This document shows positions 54,772 through 64,000 of a stretch of DNA of 64,000 bases, piece after piece. The stretch covers positions 43,207-107,206 of the forward strand of contig NZ_LZSO01000001.1 in assembly GCF_001665785.1 (NCBI RefSeq), in the 5' to 3' direction. The translations under genes were made by a program, and so were the position numbers. The notes below the pieces were generated by a model. That model saw nothing but the letters and a program-made list of their open reading frames with translations. It was not told where the DNA came from and did not search any database. Source of the DNA: Mycolicibacterium peregrinum. Lineage in GTDB: Bacteria; Actinomycetota; Actinomycetes; Mycobacteriales; Mycobacteriaceae. Every line of letters begins with the position of its first letter. Position 1 is the stretch's first letter.

Positions 54772-56064
54772 ATGAAGCCGTCCCTGTATGCCGTTGCGGC
54801 ATCGCTCTACCTGACCGAATACACTCTCTACTCCAATTCGTCGTCGGCTGTGCTGTTGAATTCGGCGATTGCCGAGTACTTCGGCATCCCGTTCTCACAG
54901 GCTGCCTATATCGGCGTGGCGTTCCTCTCCGGGTTCTGTCTGGCGTTGCTGCCCGCAGGCCTGCTGTCGCACCGGTACCGGCCGACGACCCTGTTCTTCG
55001 CCAGTTCGGTGGTCCTGGCGGTCCTCGGTATCGCAGTCGGACTCAGCCCTGAGTTCTGGGTGCTCATCGCGTTGCGCTTCCTGCAGGGCATCGCCTCGGC
55101 GGTGCTCGCACCTCAGATCTTCCGGATCATCCGGGCTCAGTTCTATCCCGACCATCACTCGGCGGTTCTGGGTACGTGGGGCCTGGTGGTCTCGGCCTCA
55201 GCCCTGTGTTCACCGCTGATCACCGCGCTGCTCAACGATCTGTGGGGCTGGCGCTCGTTCCCGTACGAAACGGTGGCGACTACCGTCGCGGCGATGGCGC
55301 TGTTGGCCATTGCGCCCGCCACCCCAGGCTCCGATGACACCGCCACGACCGGACGGGTGGCGACCCCGCTGGTGGCGCTCGCGGTGGTTCAGCTCGCGGT
55401 CTTCCTGGCGATCGGCCGGTCCGCCACGGTGTATGCCGAGGTGGCGTTGCTGATCGTGGCGATCCTGCTCGGGATCGTCGTGATCGTTCTGCGCAGCCGG
55501 TCCCAGACCCGGGTCCTGTCGGGAAGCCTGGTCGTGGTGTTCCTGGCCGGCATCGCGACCAACGTGTTCACCCTCTCCGTCGTGTATGTGCTGCAGCAGG
55601 TTCGTGGACTGGATTCCTATGGCTCGGCACTGTTCCTCTTGCCGATGGCGTTCTTCGCCGGCCTGATCCCGATGCTGAAATTCGGTAGGCCCGGAGACAA
55701 TTCGAAGAGCACGCGGCTGGTGTGCATCGGCTCGGTATTCCTGATCATGGCGGGTCTGAGCCTGTTCGGACATGTGCCGCTGGGGAGTGCCGCGTTGATG
55801 GGTTGCGCGATGGGGTTCCTGTGGAGTTCGCTGGCCAGCAATGTGTTGACGAATTCGACGCAGATCCCCTTCGATTCCAGCCTGTACCACTACCTGCGGG
55901 CGCTGGGCGCGGCCATCGGAGTGGCAACCGGGGCGACGATGATCGACGGTCTCGGGGCCGAACTGTTCAGCGGCGCGGCTGTGCTAGTGACGGTGGTCGG
56001 GGTGGTGGCGACGCTCGCGGCCCGTTCGGCCTGGCAGGCAACGAGATTGGCACCGGTGCGATGA
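54772..56064 (+). CDS. MFS transporter
   Basis: This 430-residue major facilitator protein has 12 hydrophobic segments. The cytoplasmic loop after helix 2 (LSHRYRP) is a reduced form of the MFS motif A, and the RFLQGIASAVLAPQIFRIIRAQF region matches the drug-efflux DHA group. It is first in a coupled operon with a solute-binding-fold protein (ATGA overlap) and a FAD monooxygenase, suggesting export or import of the molecule these act on. Substrate unknown. No clear Shine-Dalgarno precedes the ATG. Confidence 0.85.
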   Translation: MKPSLYAVAASLYLTEYTLYSNSSSAVLLNSAIAEYFGIPFSQAAYIGVAFLSGFCLALLPAGLLSHRYRPTTLFFASSVVLAVLGIAVGLSPEFWVLIALRFLQGIASAVLAPQIFRIIRAQFYPDHHSAVLGTWGLVVSASALCSPLITALLNDLWGWRSFPYETVATTVAAMALLAIAPATPGSDDTATTGRVATPLVALAVVQLAVFLAIGRSATVYAEVALLIVAILLGIVVIVLRSRSQTRVLSGSLVVVFLAGIATNVFTLSVVYVLQQVRGLDSYGSALFLLPMAFFAGLIPMLKFGRPGDNSKSTRLVCIGSVFLIMAGLSLFGHVPLGSAALMGCAMGFLWSSLASNVLTNSTQIPFDSSLYHYLRALGAAIGVATGATMIDGLGAELFSGAAVLVTVVGVVATLAARSAWQATRLAPVR

Positions 56065-57338
56065 TGCGTGACCTCACGTTCGGCTGGCCGACCCATCAAC
56101 TCAGCGACGACCCGCGCCTGGCCTACAACAGCATCTCGAAAACTTATTGCCGGCTGGTCTATGACAGCCTCCTCGACATCGATCCCGAAACCGGCACGCT
56201 CCTGCCGTGGCTGGCCACCTCGTGGCACTACCGCGACCCGCTGACCCTGGAGGTGACGATCGCCCCCGACCGGCATTTCTTCGACGGCACATCGCTGACC
56301 CCGGAGGACGTCGTGCAGAACTTCGCCGGTATCGCTGCGCTCCAGGAGGTCTCACCGCTACCCGCCGCGGTGACGATGCTCGCCGGGCTCCACTCGGTCG
56401 AAGCGGGGACCGACATGGTGACCTTTCACTTCGTGCATCACAATGCGGCGTTCCTGCGGTCACTGGCTACTGTCAACCTGGCGATCCGCAACGCGCAGGG
56501 TCTGGGCACCGGCCGATGGTGGCCGGTCACGGGCGGGGTGGCCGACGGCTCGCGCCGATTGATGTTCGAGCGGGCCGATACAGGTGACCTGTACGCCGGC
56601 GCGATCGACGGCTATCGACTCGCCGAGATCCACAACCCGGGGATCAGTTACGGATTGTGTCCCAACGCTTCCCGTGGCCCGCTGACCGATCCCGAGGTGC
56701 GCCGCGCGCTGTCGCTGCTGATCAACCGTTCCGCGCTACGACCGATCCTCGATAGCCACGGATACTCCGTCGCCTCGTCGGTACTGACCCCGACGACCGA
56801 CGGGTACCGGGACTGCTCCTCCGAGTTGGCCTACGACCCGGCGACGGCCCGGCGACTCCTCGCCACCGCGGGTGCGCAGCGTCTTTCGTTCGACGTGGTG
56901 TTCAACAGTACGTTCTCCCCCCTCGACGCCGCGGTCCTCGCCGAGGTTGCCGCACAGTGGAGAGAACACGGTATCGAGCTGGTCCTCGCCGACGTCGACT
57001 TCCCGGAACTGCGAAGCCGCCAGGAGGCCGGCGACTACGACTTCCGGTTCTTCTACTTCACCGGTGCCGACCCCGATCTGCTGCGCTATCAATTTGCCAT
57101 GACCCAGCGAAACATGAACCGCCGCAAGGCTCCAGATGACCTGGACGCCCTGCTCGACGCCCAGCTGACCTGTGCGGACCCAGACGGCCGCCGCGAGCTC
57201 GTGGATGCGATCCAACGCCGCATCGTCGAAACCGGGCTGTGGCTGCCGCTCTGCAATGTCCGAACCATCACCAGTTACCGGCCCGACGTACTGCCCGGTG
57301 TCCACCTCGACGCCGAAGCACTGGCCCGGATCCCATGA
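56061..57338 (+). CDS. Family-5 solute-binding-fold protein without signal peptide
   Basis: This 425-residue protein has the SBP_bac_5 (DppA/OppA/NikA) fold: LVYDSLLDIDPETGTLLPWLATSW, then DRHFFDGTSLTPEDVVQNFAG, and GPLTDPEVRRALSLLINRSAL in the second lobe. It begins directly at the mature domain (MMRDLTFGWP) with no signal peptide, lipobox or HTH, and is about 100 residues shorter than typical binding proteins. No ABC permease or ATPase gene is nearby. It overlaps the MFS gene as ATGA. A cytoplasmic binding role, comparable in idea to the C-terminal domain of SgrR, fits better than transport capture. Confidence in the fold is good; function is open. Confidence 0.8.
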   Translation: MMRDLTFGWPTHQLSDDPRLAYNSISKTYCRLVYDSLLDIDPETGTLLPWLATSWHYRDPLTLEVTIAPDRHFFDGTSLTPEDVVQNFAGIAALQEVSPLPAAVTMLAGLHSVEAGTDMVTFHFVHHNAAFLRSLATVNLAIRNAQGLGTGRWWPVTGGVADGSRRLMFERADTGDLYAGAIDGYRLAEIHNPGISYGLCPNASRGPLTDPEVRRALSLLINRSALRPILDSHGYSVASSVLTPTTDGYRDCSSELAYDPATARRLLATAGAQRLSFDVVFNSTFSPLDAAVLAEVAAQWREHGIELVLADVDFPELRSRQEAGDYDFRFFYFTGADPDLLRYQFAMTQRNMNRRKAPDDLDALLDAQLTCADPDGRRELVDAIQRRIVETGLWLPLCNVRTITSYRPDVLPGVHLDAEALARIP

Positions 57339-57355
57339 ACCCGAGAGGAATCTCG

Positions 57356-58480
57356 ATGGATATCGCCATCATCGGCGCGGGCCTCGGCGGCCTGGCAGCC
57401 GCCGTCGCCCTGCAGCACCACGGCCACCGGCCCGTCATCTTCGACAAGACCCGCGAACTCGGCGAGGTCGGCGGCCCACTGGGTATCTCGCCACAGACCC
57501 TGCGATTGTTCGGTGATTGGGGCATTGCCGATGCGTTCAATGAAATCTCCTCGGCCACCCAGTACTTCGAGAACCGCAATCAGCTCGGACAGCTGGAGAA
57601 GATCACCGACTACGCGGCAACTCCGGAGGCCGGCGCCGAACACGGCCGGTTCGGCTACGCCGATTCCGACCTTGCTCCGCGCACCGTGCACCGCGCGGAT
57701 CTGCACGGGCTGCTGGTCTCGGCGGTGGGACCAGAACAGGTGCGGCTTCGCCACGAACTGTCCGGCATCACCGAGCGTGACGACCATGTCGAGCTGACCT
57801 TCGCCGATGGCGAAGTGGTCCGGGCCGGCTTGGTGATCGCCGCGGACGGGCTTCGGTCGCGAACACGGAAGATGTTCAGCGACGACGACATTCACTACTG
57901 CGGTTCGGTGATCTTCCGCGCCGTCAGCCCCGCCGAATGCCTGGCGATTCCCAATGACCGGCTGAGGTCCTGGCATTCGGCGGACTACGCCAAGCACGTC
58001 ATCTCCATGCCGGTGCGAGCCGGCAGGCAGGTCGCCGTCGACGCCACCCTCGGGGTGGACGAGCCTCCGCTGCACCTGTGGTCGGCCCGGGCCGACCTGC
58101 AGGCACTCGCGGGCCAGTTCGACGAGTTCGACCCCGTGGTCGGTCAGATGCTGCGCGCCGCCACAGGTCCGGTGTACATGCATCCCGTGTACGACCGAGA
58201 CCCGATCGACCGGTGGACGACCGCTCGCGTCGCGCTACTCGGGGATGCGGCACACCCGATGACGCCGTTCGGTGGACAGGGCGCCAATCAGGCCATCCAG
58301 GACGCCGCCGAGCTGGCCATCCAGATCGCCGCGGTCCCCGACAGCGACTACACCGAAGCGCTGCAACGCTATCAACGCGTCCGAACGGAACAGACCGCGG
58401 AGATCCAGCGTGCGGCACGCGGTTACGCCGACCGCCGAGCCAAGGTGTCGTTGCGGTTGGCTGATGTCCTGGTGAGCTAG
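57356..58480 (+). CDS. FAD-dependent aromatic monooxygenase-like protein
   Basis: This 374-residue class A flavoprotein hydroxylase has the N-terminal dinucleotide motif IIGAGLGGLAAAVALQ, the DG motif AADGLRSRTRK and the GD motif LLGDAAHPMTPFGGQGANQAIQDA. It resembles salicylate/3-hydroxybenzoate hydroxylases. It should hydroxylate an aromatic or polycyclic substrate with NAD(P)H and O2. GAGAGGA lies 7 nt before the ATG at 57356; an in-frame ATG at 57335 would overlap the previous stop. Last of the MFS-SBP-FMO operon. Confidence 0.85.
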   Translation: MDIAIIGAGLGGLAAAVALQHHGHRPVIFDKTRELGEVGGPLGISPQTLRLFGDWGIADAFNEISSATQYFENRNQLGQLEKITDYAATPEAGAEHGRFGYADSDLAPRTVHRADLHGLLVSAVGPEQVRLRHELSGITERDDHVELTFADGEVVRAGLVIAADGLRSRTRKMFSDDDIHYCGSVIFRAVSPAECLAIPNDRLRSWHSADYAKHVISMPVRAGRQVAVDATLGVDEPPLHLWSARADLQALAGQFDEFDPVVGQMLRAATGPVYMHPVYDRDPIDRWTTARVALLGDAAHPMTPFGGQGANQAIQDAAELAIQIAAVPDSDYTEALQRYQRVRTEQTAEIQRAARGYADRRAKVSLRLADVLVS

Positions 58481-58483
58481 CCG

Positions 58484-58561
58484 CCGTTGCGGCAGCAACA
58501 ATTCAGCCACCGTTGCGGCAGCAACAATTCAGCCACCGTTGCGGCAGCAACAATTCAGCCG
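58484..58561. repeat. Three-copy 26-bp tandem repeat of hairpins
   Basis: A 26-bp unit is present three times at 58484-58509, 58510-58535 and 58536-58561, identical except for the last base. Each unit contains the hairpin GTTGC-GGCA-GCAAC. It lies between the convergent FAD monooxygenase and ppc genes, and the ppc stop codon falls inside the third copy. The end of ppc (AACAGCGGCTGAATTG) resembles the unit, suggesting the array grew by duplication of the gene end. It could act as a tandem terminator in both directions. Confidence 0.9.
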
Positions 58562-61359
58562 CTGTTGCGCAGCGCTGTCGCCAAACCGCTCATGGTGAGC
58601 AGGATTCCGCGCTGCACCCGTTCGTCGGTATCCCCGCCGCGAAACCGGCGCAGCAACTCGACCTGCAGGTGATTGAGCGGCTCGAGGTAGGGGAACCGGT
58701 TGAACACCGATCGGGCCAGGGCCGGGTTGTCCGCGAGCAGGTCGTCCTGGCCGGTGATCAGCTTGTACATGTCGATGGTGCGGGTGTGTTCGGCAACGAT
58801 CTTGTCAAACACCCGGGCTCGCAACTCCTCGTCGTCGACCAACTCGGAATACCGTGCCGCCAAACCCATGTCCGACTTGGCCAGCACCTGAGCCATGTTC
58901 GACAACACCGTACGGAAGAAGGGCCAGCGCCGGTACAGGTCCTGCAACACCGAGAGCCTGTCCTCGTCGTCGGCGATCCACTGTGCGAACGCCGTCCCGG
59001 TGCCGTACCAACCCGGCAGCATCACCCGGGACTGGCTCCAGGCCAGCACCCACGGGATGGCCCGCAGATCGGCGATGGAGGTCGTCGGTTTGCGTGAGCT
59101 GGGCCGGCTGCCGATGTTGAGTGCACCGATCTCGCTGACCGGTGTGGACGCCTTGAAATACTCGACGAATCCAGGTGTCTCATGGACCAATTCGGCGTAC
59201 GCCCGTTGCGCCAGGGCGGCGAGCTCGTCGAGCACCTGGTAGGCGGGGTCGGCGTCGTCGCCGAGCCCCTCGACGTCGAGCAGAGTGGATTCCAGCGTCG
59301 CGGCCAACAGCGTCTCAAGATTGCGGTGCGCGATGCGCGGCTCCGCGTACTTGGCCGCGATCACCTCACCCTGCTCGGTGATCCGCAACGATCCGTTCAC
59401 CGCACCGGGCGGTTGCGCCAGAATCGCGTCATAGCTGGGTCCGCCGCCTCGGCCGACGGTGCCGCCCCGTCCGTGGAACAGGCGCAACCGGATCCCGGTC
59501 GTGCGCGCGGCTTCGACGAGGTCCAGCTCGGCTCGGTACAACGCCCAGTTGGCCGCCAGATAACCGCCGTCCTTGTTCGAGTCCGAGTAGCCCAACATCA
59601 CTTCCTGATGTTGTCCGCGCGCGGCGACGATGCTGCGGTAGACCGGCAACGCGAGCGCGGCCTCCAGAACAGTGGAACCCTGCTGGAGATCCTCGATGGT
59701 TTCGAACAGCGGCACGATGCCGACGGGCGCGTACACCTCGCCGTGAGCCGCACCCGAAACGTCGAGCAGGCCGGCTTCTTTGAGCAGGATCGCCGCTTCC
59801 AGCAGGTCGGACACCGACTGGCACATGGAGATGATGTAGTTGGGCACAGCCTGAGCACCGAAGACGCCGACCGCCCGCGCTGCGGCACCGACGATGTCGA
59901 GTTCCTTGCGGGCCAGCTCCGAGAGCTCTGCGCCCTCGCCGATCAGTGGGCGCCTGGTGGAGATCTCGGCCGCGAGCAGTTCCACCCGCTGCGCTTCGGG
60001 CAGGGATGCATAGTCGGGATGGACCCCGGCCCAGGCCAACAGCTCGCCGACCACCTGCTCGTGTACCTCGGAGTTCTGTCGCATGTCCAGGCCGCACAGA
60101 TGAAAACCGAAGACACGCACTGCTTCTCGCAACCGGCTCAGCCGGTCATCGGCCAGCACCGCGCTGCCGTGGCCGCGCAGCGAGGCGTCCACGATGTCAA
60201 GGTCGGCCAGGAACTCTTTCGGGGTGGCATACGCGGCAAGACCGAGGTCGAGCTCGTGGTCAGGTTGGTCGTCCAGGATCTCGCGACCGGTGGCGGTCAG
60301 ACGGGCATGGATCGCCCGCAGCGCCCGCCGGTAGGGTTCGTCGGCGCGTGCCGGCTCGTGGCAGGCCTCGGCCAGTGCGGTCAGCTCCTCGGTGACGGCG
60401 ACCAGCCGGGCCGACATCGACAGTTCCTCTTCCAGCGCGGTGATCTCGGTGAAGTAGTGCGCGAAGGCGACGTGCGCGGCGCGCCCGGTGGCCAGCCGCA
60501 CCACGCCCGCATCGACATTGGGGTTGCCGTCCCGGTCGCCGCCGATCCAGCTTCCCGGCCGCAGGATCGGCCGCTCCAACAGGTTCTCCCCCGGCCAGCG
60601 CGCCTGCAACGCGTTTCGCACCTCGGCGTTCACCTGTGGGATCACCTCGAAGAATGCCGCTGGGTAGTACCGCAGCCCGGTCTCGATCTCGTCGGAGATC
60701 TTGAGTCGCGACAACCGAACGAGCGCGGTCTGCCACAGCGTGAGGATGTTGCGGCGCAACTCGATCTCGATGTCTCGGCCGTCGGCGGTGCGGGTGAGTC
60801 CGTTCATGCGCAGCCGCATCAATTCGGTGACCCGATGCTGGCTGTCGAAGACGGTGCGGCGCCGGGTTTCGGTGGGATGCGCGGTGATCACGGGTGACAC
60901 CAGGGCACCGCTCAACGCGTCGGCGACGGCGGCCGCTTCCAGGTCGGCCCGATCCAGCTTGAGATAGGTGGCGGCCAAACTGCTGTCCTGCGGTGGCTCG
61001 CCGGCCGCCTCGTGCACGGCGCGTCGCCGCTCGCGGTGGATGTCCTCGGCGACGTTGGCCAGCAGCGCGAAGTGGGTGAAGGCACGGATGACAGGGATCG
61101 CTTGGTGCACATCGATATCGGTGAACAGGTCGGCCAGCTCGGCTCGGTCGATCTCCGAGCGGCGAACCCGGAAGGACTCAACCCGGGCCCGTTCGACCAG
61201 GTCGAAGACCTCGTCTCCGTTCTGTTCGCGCACAGTGTCGCCGAGGATCGCACCGAGTAACCGGATGTCCTCACGCATCGGCTCGGTGGCCTCGCGGCCC
61301 ACTGGAGTGCGTTGAACCGCACCGATCGGGTCAAGTGCAGTATCGGGACCGTCTGCCAT
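58555..61359 (-). CDS. ppc: Phosphoenolpyruvate carboxylase
   Basis: This 934-residue enzyme carboxylates PEP to oxaloacetate, an anaplerotic step. The catalytic histidine is in [18 protein letters not shown], and the PEP and bicarbonate loops are [18 protein letters not shown] and [20 protein letters not shown]. The C-terminus LRNSG is shorter than the usual QNTG end but similar in character. The ATG at 61359 ([10 protein letters not shown]) is chosen; upstream sequence is the divergent intergenic region. M. tuberculosis lacks a ppc here; fast growers have one next to the pentose phosphate genes. Confidence 0.96.
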   Translation of the reverse strand: MADGPDTALDPIGAVQRTPVGREATEPMREDIRLLGAILGDTVREQNGDEVFDLVERARVESFRVRRSEIDRAELADLFTDIDVHQAIPVIRAFTHFALLANVAEDIHRERRRAVHEAAGEPPQDSSLAATYLKLDRADLEAAAVADALSGALVSPVITAHPTETRRRTVFDSQHRVTELMRLRMNGLTRTADGRDIEIELRRNILTLWQTALVRLSRLKISDEIETGLRYYPAAFFEVIPQVNAEVRNALQARWPGENLLERPILRPGSWIGGDRDGNPNVDAGVVRLATGRAAHVAFAHYFTEITALEEELSMSARLVAVTEELTALAEACHEPARADEPYRRALRAIHARLTATGREILDDQPDHELDLGLAAYATPKEFLADLDIVDASLRGHGSAVLADDRLSRLREAVRVFGFHLCGLDMRQNSEVHEQVVGELLAWAGVHPDYASLPEAQRVELLAAEISTRRPLIGEGAELSELARKELDIVGAAARAVGVFGAQAVPNYIISMCQSVSDLLEAAILLKEAGLLDVSGAAHGEVYAPVGIVPLFETIEDLQQGSTVLEAALALPVYRSIVAARGQHQEVMLGYSDSNKDGGYLAANWALYRAELDLVEAARTTGIRLRLFHGRGGTVGRGGGPSYDAILAQPPGAVNGSLRITEQGEVIAAKYAEPRIAHRNLETLLAATLESTLLDVEGLGDDADPAYQVLDELAALAQRAYAELVHETPGFVEYFKASTPVSEIGALNIGSRPSSRKPTTSIADLRAIPWVLAWSQSRVMLPGWYGTGTAFAQWIADDEDRLSVLQDLYRRWPFFRTVLSNMAQVLAKSDMGLAARYSELVDDEELRARVFDKIVAEHTRTIDMYKLITGQDDLLADNPALARSVFNRFPYLEPLNHLQVELLRRFRGGDTDERVQRGILLTMSGLATALRNSG

Positions 61360-61413
61360 GCCCCCAGTATCGGTGTGACCCGGACGGGCCGCACTGCAAG
61401 GCAGAGCGTCGAC

Positions 61414-61427
61414 TGCTCGTATGAGCA
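61414..61427. promoter_or_regulatory. Palindrome TGCTC-N4-GAGCA upstream of the sugar operon
   Basis: A perfect inverted repeat (TGCTC at 61414-61418, GAGCA at 61423-61427) sits in the 168-nt gap between ppc and the sugar-binding protein, upstream of the likely rightward promoter. A sugar-responsive regulator site is likely. Confidence 0.45.
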
Positions 61428-61443
61428 AAATAGTGCGCATATG

Positions 61444-61472
61444 TTGACGGTGTCACACGCGGGTTCCTAACG
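61444..61472 (+). promoter_or_regulatory. Candidate promoter of the sugar uptake operon
   Basis: A strong -35 TTGACG (61444-61449) and a -10 CTAACG (61467-61472; or CCTAAC one base earlier) are spaced by 16-17 nt and end about 55 nt before the GTG start at 61528, whose GGAGG ribosome site is clear. Confidence 0.45.
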
Positions 61473-61527
61473 TGATGGTCGTCATGCGCGGCCCCCACAA
61501 CCCTGACGCGCGCAGCTAGGAGGAACA

Positions 61528-62514
61528 GTGAGATTCGCAAAAACCGTCTCGGGAATCGCGCTCGGAGCCGCAATGACGATCGCGTTCTGCGGTTGTTCGG
61601 TACCCGGGGACAACGCCTCGCAGGGCACCAACACGGTAGTCGACGGACCGGTGAAGATCGGCTTCAGCCAGGCCACCCAGCAGAGCCCGTTCTACGTCGC
61701 GCTCACCGACGCGGCCAAAGCGAAGGCCGAGGTCCAGGGAGACGAGTTCTTGTACGCCGACGCCAACGGCGACGTGACGAAGCAGAACAACGACGTCCAG
61801 GACCTGATCACCCGTGGGGTCAATGTGCTGGTGATCAACCCGGTCGACCCGAAGGGAATCACGCCGTCTCTGGCGGCGGCCCAGGCGGCCGGCATCAAGG
61901 TGGTCACCGTCGACCGTCCGGTCGAATCCGGCGCGGCGGCGTTCGTCGGCCGCGACAACCAGGCGATGGGCCAGCTTGTCGGCAAGGCCGCCGTTGACGC
62001 ACTCGGACCGGCGGGCGGCAAGATCATCCAGATTCAGGGCGACGCGGGCGGCGCGGTGGCGCGCGACCGCAAGGACGGTTTCCTGTCCGCAGTCGCGTCG
62101 ACGCCCAGCATCACCGTGGTGGACGGCCCGTTCTGCGACTACGCCCGGTCCAAGGCCGTCACCGCCATGCAGGACCTCCTGCAGGCGCACCCCGATCTCA
62201 AGGCCGTCTACGCCCAGAACGACGACATGGCGCTGGGAGCACTGCAGGTGCTCACCGAGAACCATCGCACCGACGTCAAAGTTTTCGGAGTGGACGGCCT
62301 CATGGAAGCGGTCCACGCGATCGCCGGCGGCGACCAATACATCGCCACCGCACTCAACGATCCCAACTCCGAGGGACAACTGGCCATCGAGACCGCGGCC
62401 AAGGTCGCCCGTGGTGAGTCGGTTCCGGAATTCGTGGATGCGCAGACAGCACTGGTCAATAAAGCCAACGCGCAGTCGCTGGAAGGCGAAACAACTTTCG
62501 CCGCTGCCGAATAG
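61528..62514 (+). CDS. RbsB-like sugar-binding lipoprotein
   Basis: This 328-residue periplasmic-binding-fold protein of the ribose/D-allose group begins with a signal peptide and a lipobox-like FCGC (cysteine at residue 23). The mature domain has KIGFSQATQQSPFYVALTDAAK, VLVINPVDPKGITPSLAAAQAAGIKVVTVDRP and a hinge around NDDMALGALQVL. It should capture a sugar or polyol for an ABC importer, whose genes probably lie beyond the window. GGAGGAAC precedes the GTG. It is followed by a dehydrogenase and a kinase. Confidence 0.93.
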   Translation: MRFAKTVSGIALGAAMTIAFCGCSVPGDNASQGTNTVVDGPVKIGFSQATQQSPFYVALTDAAKAKAEVQGDEFLYADANGDVTKQNNDVQDLITRGVNVLVINPVDPKGITPSLAAAQAAGIKVVTVDRPVESGAAAFVGRDNQAMGQLVGKAAVDALGPAGGKIIQIQGDAGGAVARDRKDGFLSAVASTPSITVVDGPFCDYARSKAVTAMQDLLQAHPDLKAVYAQNDDMALGALQVLTENHRTDVKVFGVDGLMEAVHAIAGGDQYIATALNDPNSEGQLAIETAAKVARGESVPEFVDAQTALVNKANAQSLEGETTFAAAE

Positions 62515-62568
62515 CCTGCCGCGTCCCAGCCAGCGGGCAACTGACAACACATACGAGGAGACACGTCG

Positions 62569-63660
62569 ATGACAATCGAGGCCCCCGCCCCGACCACCAA
62601 GCCGGCGCACCCGGACTTACCCGAGGCCATGACCGCGGCGGTGATGTACGCGCCCGGCGACATCCGGGTCGAGCAGGCACCGGTACCGCGGCCCGGACCC
62701 GGTCAGGTACTGCTCAAGGTCGCCGCGTGCGGAGTGTGCGGATCCGACATCCCCCGGATGCTGCGCAACGGCGGCTACGTCATGCCGATCATCTGCGGAC
62801 ACGAGTTTTCCGGCTGGGTGACCGAACTCGGCGAAGGCGTCCACGGATTCGACATCGGCGAACTGGTGTCGGTCCCGCCGCTGATTCCGTGCCGGAAGTG
62901 CGAATTCTGCGCCAAGGGCGCGTTCGGGCTGTGCGAGGACTACGACTACTTCGGCAGCAGATCCGACGGCGCCTACGCCCAGTACGTCGTGAGCCCGGTC
63001 GGCAATCTGTTGAAACTCCCCGCGGGCATCGACCCCCGCGCCGCCGCGATGCTGGACCCGGCTGCCATCGCGCTGCACGGTCTGTGGAAGACCGACCTGC
63101 GCGCCGGGCACCGTGTGCTGGTCATCGGCGCGGGCCCGATCGGGCTGTTCGCGGTCCAATGGGCCAAACTGCACGGCGCCGGCCAGATCGTGGCGGTGGA
63201 CCTCAGCGAGGAGAAGGCCGCCATGGCGCGCGAGGCCGGCGCCACCGATGCGGTGCAGAACGTCGAAGAGGCACGTGCCCTTGCCGGACGCGGCTTCGAC
63301 GTCGTGCTCGAATCGGCGGGCGTTCCCGCCACCGCCGACATGGCCGCGAATTTGACCGGTCCGCACGGACATGCCGTCTTCGTCGGTATCCCGCACGCGC
63401 CGGTGACCCTCGGGAAGGACACCTTCAACCAGTTCATGCGGCTGGAAACCAGCCTGCACGGCTCATGGAACTCGTTCTCGGCTCCCTTCCCCGGCGACGA
63501 GTGGCGCACTTCGGCACAGATGATGACCGAAGGAAAGTTGAAGTGGGAGTTCATGATCACCCACGAATTGCCGCTGTCGGCCCTGCCCGACGTGATGCAG
63601 CAGCTCGGGGACCGCTCGATTTTCTCGTCAAAAGTGCTGTTCCTGCCCAACAAGGACTGA
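62569..63660 (+). CDS. Zinc-dependent polyol/alcohol dehydrogenase
   Basis: This 363-residue medium-chain dehydrogenase has the catalytic zinc ligands in ACGVCGSD and GHEFSGWVTELGEGV, the structural-zinc cysteines in CRKCEFCAKGAFGLC, and the NAD loop VIGAGPIGLFAVQWAK. It resembles sorbitol/galactitol-1-phosphate dehydrogenases. Downstream of a sugar-binding protein and upstream of a kinase, it probably oxidises the imported polyol or its phosphate. GAGGAGAC precedes the ATG. Confidence 0.93.
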   Translation: MTIEAPAPTTKPAHPDLPEAMTAAVMYAPGDIRVEQAPVPRPGPGQVLLKVAACGVCGSDIPRMLRNGGYVMPIICGHEFSGWVTELGEGVHGFDIGELVSVPPLIPCRKCEFCAKGAFGLCEDYDYFGSRSDGAYAQYVVSPVGNLLKLPAGIDPRAAAMLDPAAIALHGLWKTDLRAGHRVLVIGAGPIGLFAVQWAKLHGAGQIVAVDLSEEKAAMAREAGATDAVQNVEEARALAGRGFDVVLESAGVPATADMAANLTGPHGHAVFVGIPHAPVTLGKDTFNQFMRLETSLHGSWNSFSAPFPGDEWRTSAQMMTEGKLKWEFMITHELPLSALPDVMQQLGDRSIFSSKVLFLPNKD

Positions 63661-63663
63661 ACC

Positions 63664-64000
<337 letters not shown>

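Noticed and set aside
58484..58561. CRISPR-like array
   Set aside because: Units are contiguous 26-bp tandem copies without variable spacers, so it is a simple tandem repeat.
58487..58672. Short frames with repeated QQQFSHRCGSN units
   Set aside because: They are translations of the 26-bp DNA repeat running into the ppc antisense strand.
59182..60897. 571-codon plus-strand frame inside ppc
   Set aside because: Antisense to a conserved enzyme; no motif and Arg/Gln/His-biased.

Overview
The window is a high-GC actinobacterial chromosome segment from a fast-growing type Mycobacterium (Mycolicibacterium). The assignment rests on an InhA that is residue-for-residue mycobacterial around its active site, a MabA-InhA-ferrochelatase operon, RipA/RipB, MptB, actinobacterial OpcA, and gene order that follows, from memory, the M. 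tuberculosis lipL to devB region (about Rv1497 down to Rv1445c). Transcription is on both strands. Many gene pairs overlap by ATGA or GTGA, and the start codons include GTG and TTG.

Layout. 0.2-7.0 kb: leftward mutA-mutB-meaB (methylmalonyl-CoA mutase and its GTPase chaperone), a DUF4333 lipoprotein and a LipL-type serine esterase closed by a strong hairpin. 7.1-9.6 kb: a TVP38-type membrane protein, an F420/deazaflavin-type DUF385 protein, and a RES-type toxin-antitoxin pair with an ordered array of TTGAC repeats upstream. 9.6-20.6 kb: SPFH and NfeD proteins, ferrochelatase, inhA and mabA (FAS-II mycolate synthesis), a VWA/DUF58/MoxR trio, and the cell-separation endopeptidases RipB and RipA. 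20.6-28.2 kb: a membrane protein, aconitase with its TetR repressor AcnR and a clear AcnR operator, a small HTH protein, an ABC-F ATPase, an enoyl-CoA hydratase and a thioredoxin.

28.2-32.7 kb is an accessory stretch that does not match the M. tuberculosis order: an Old Yellow Enzyme, a 13E12-type HNH protein whose start codon lies inside a perfect LexA (SOS) box, an HhH-like protein, a membrane protein and a 54-residue acidic protein. 32.7-38.9 kb is the complete sufR-B-D-C-S-U-T iron-sulfur assembly operon, with no intein in SufB and a palindromic operator over the sufR start. 39.0-47.3 kb: mannosyltransferase MptB, an ABC-2 type exporter, heme A synthase CtaA, an ATP-grasp protein, a quinone oxidoreductase, a DUF1254/DUF1214 protein and heme O synthase CtaB.

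47.6-54.0 kb is a coupled pentose-phosphate operon, tkt-tal-zwf-opcA-pgl. 54.2-58.5 kb holds a coiled-coil type protein and an unusual coupled operon: an MFS transporter, a solute-binding-fold protein with no signal peptide, and a FAD monooxygenase. 58.5-61.4 kb is PEP carboxylase, whose stop codon lies inside a three-copy 26-bp hairpin repeat. 61.5 kb to the end is the start of a sugar or polyol uptake and catabolism operon (binding lipoprotein, zinc dehydrogenase, FGGY kinase). The last ~104 bases (poly-G, then C/G-only sequence) look like a read or contig-end artefact, so the kinase is truncated. I saw no rRNA, tRNA, CRISPR array or insertion sequence. No gene-free stretch is longer than 300 bases.
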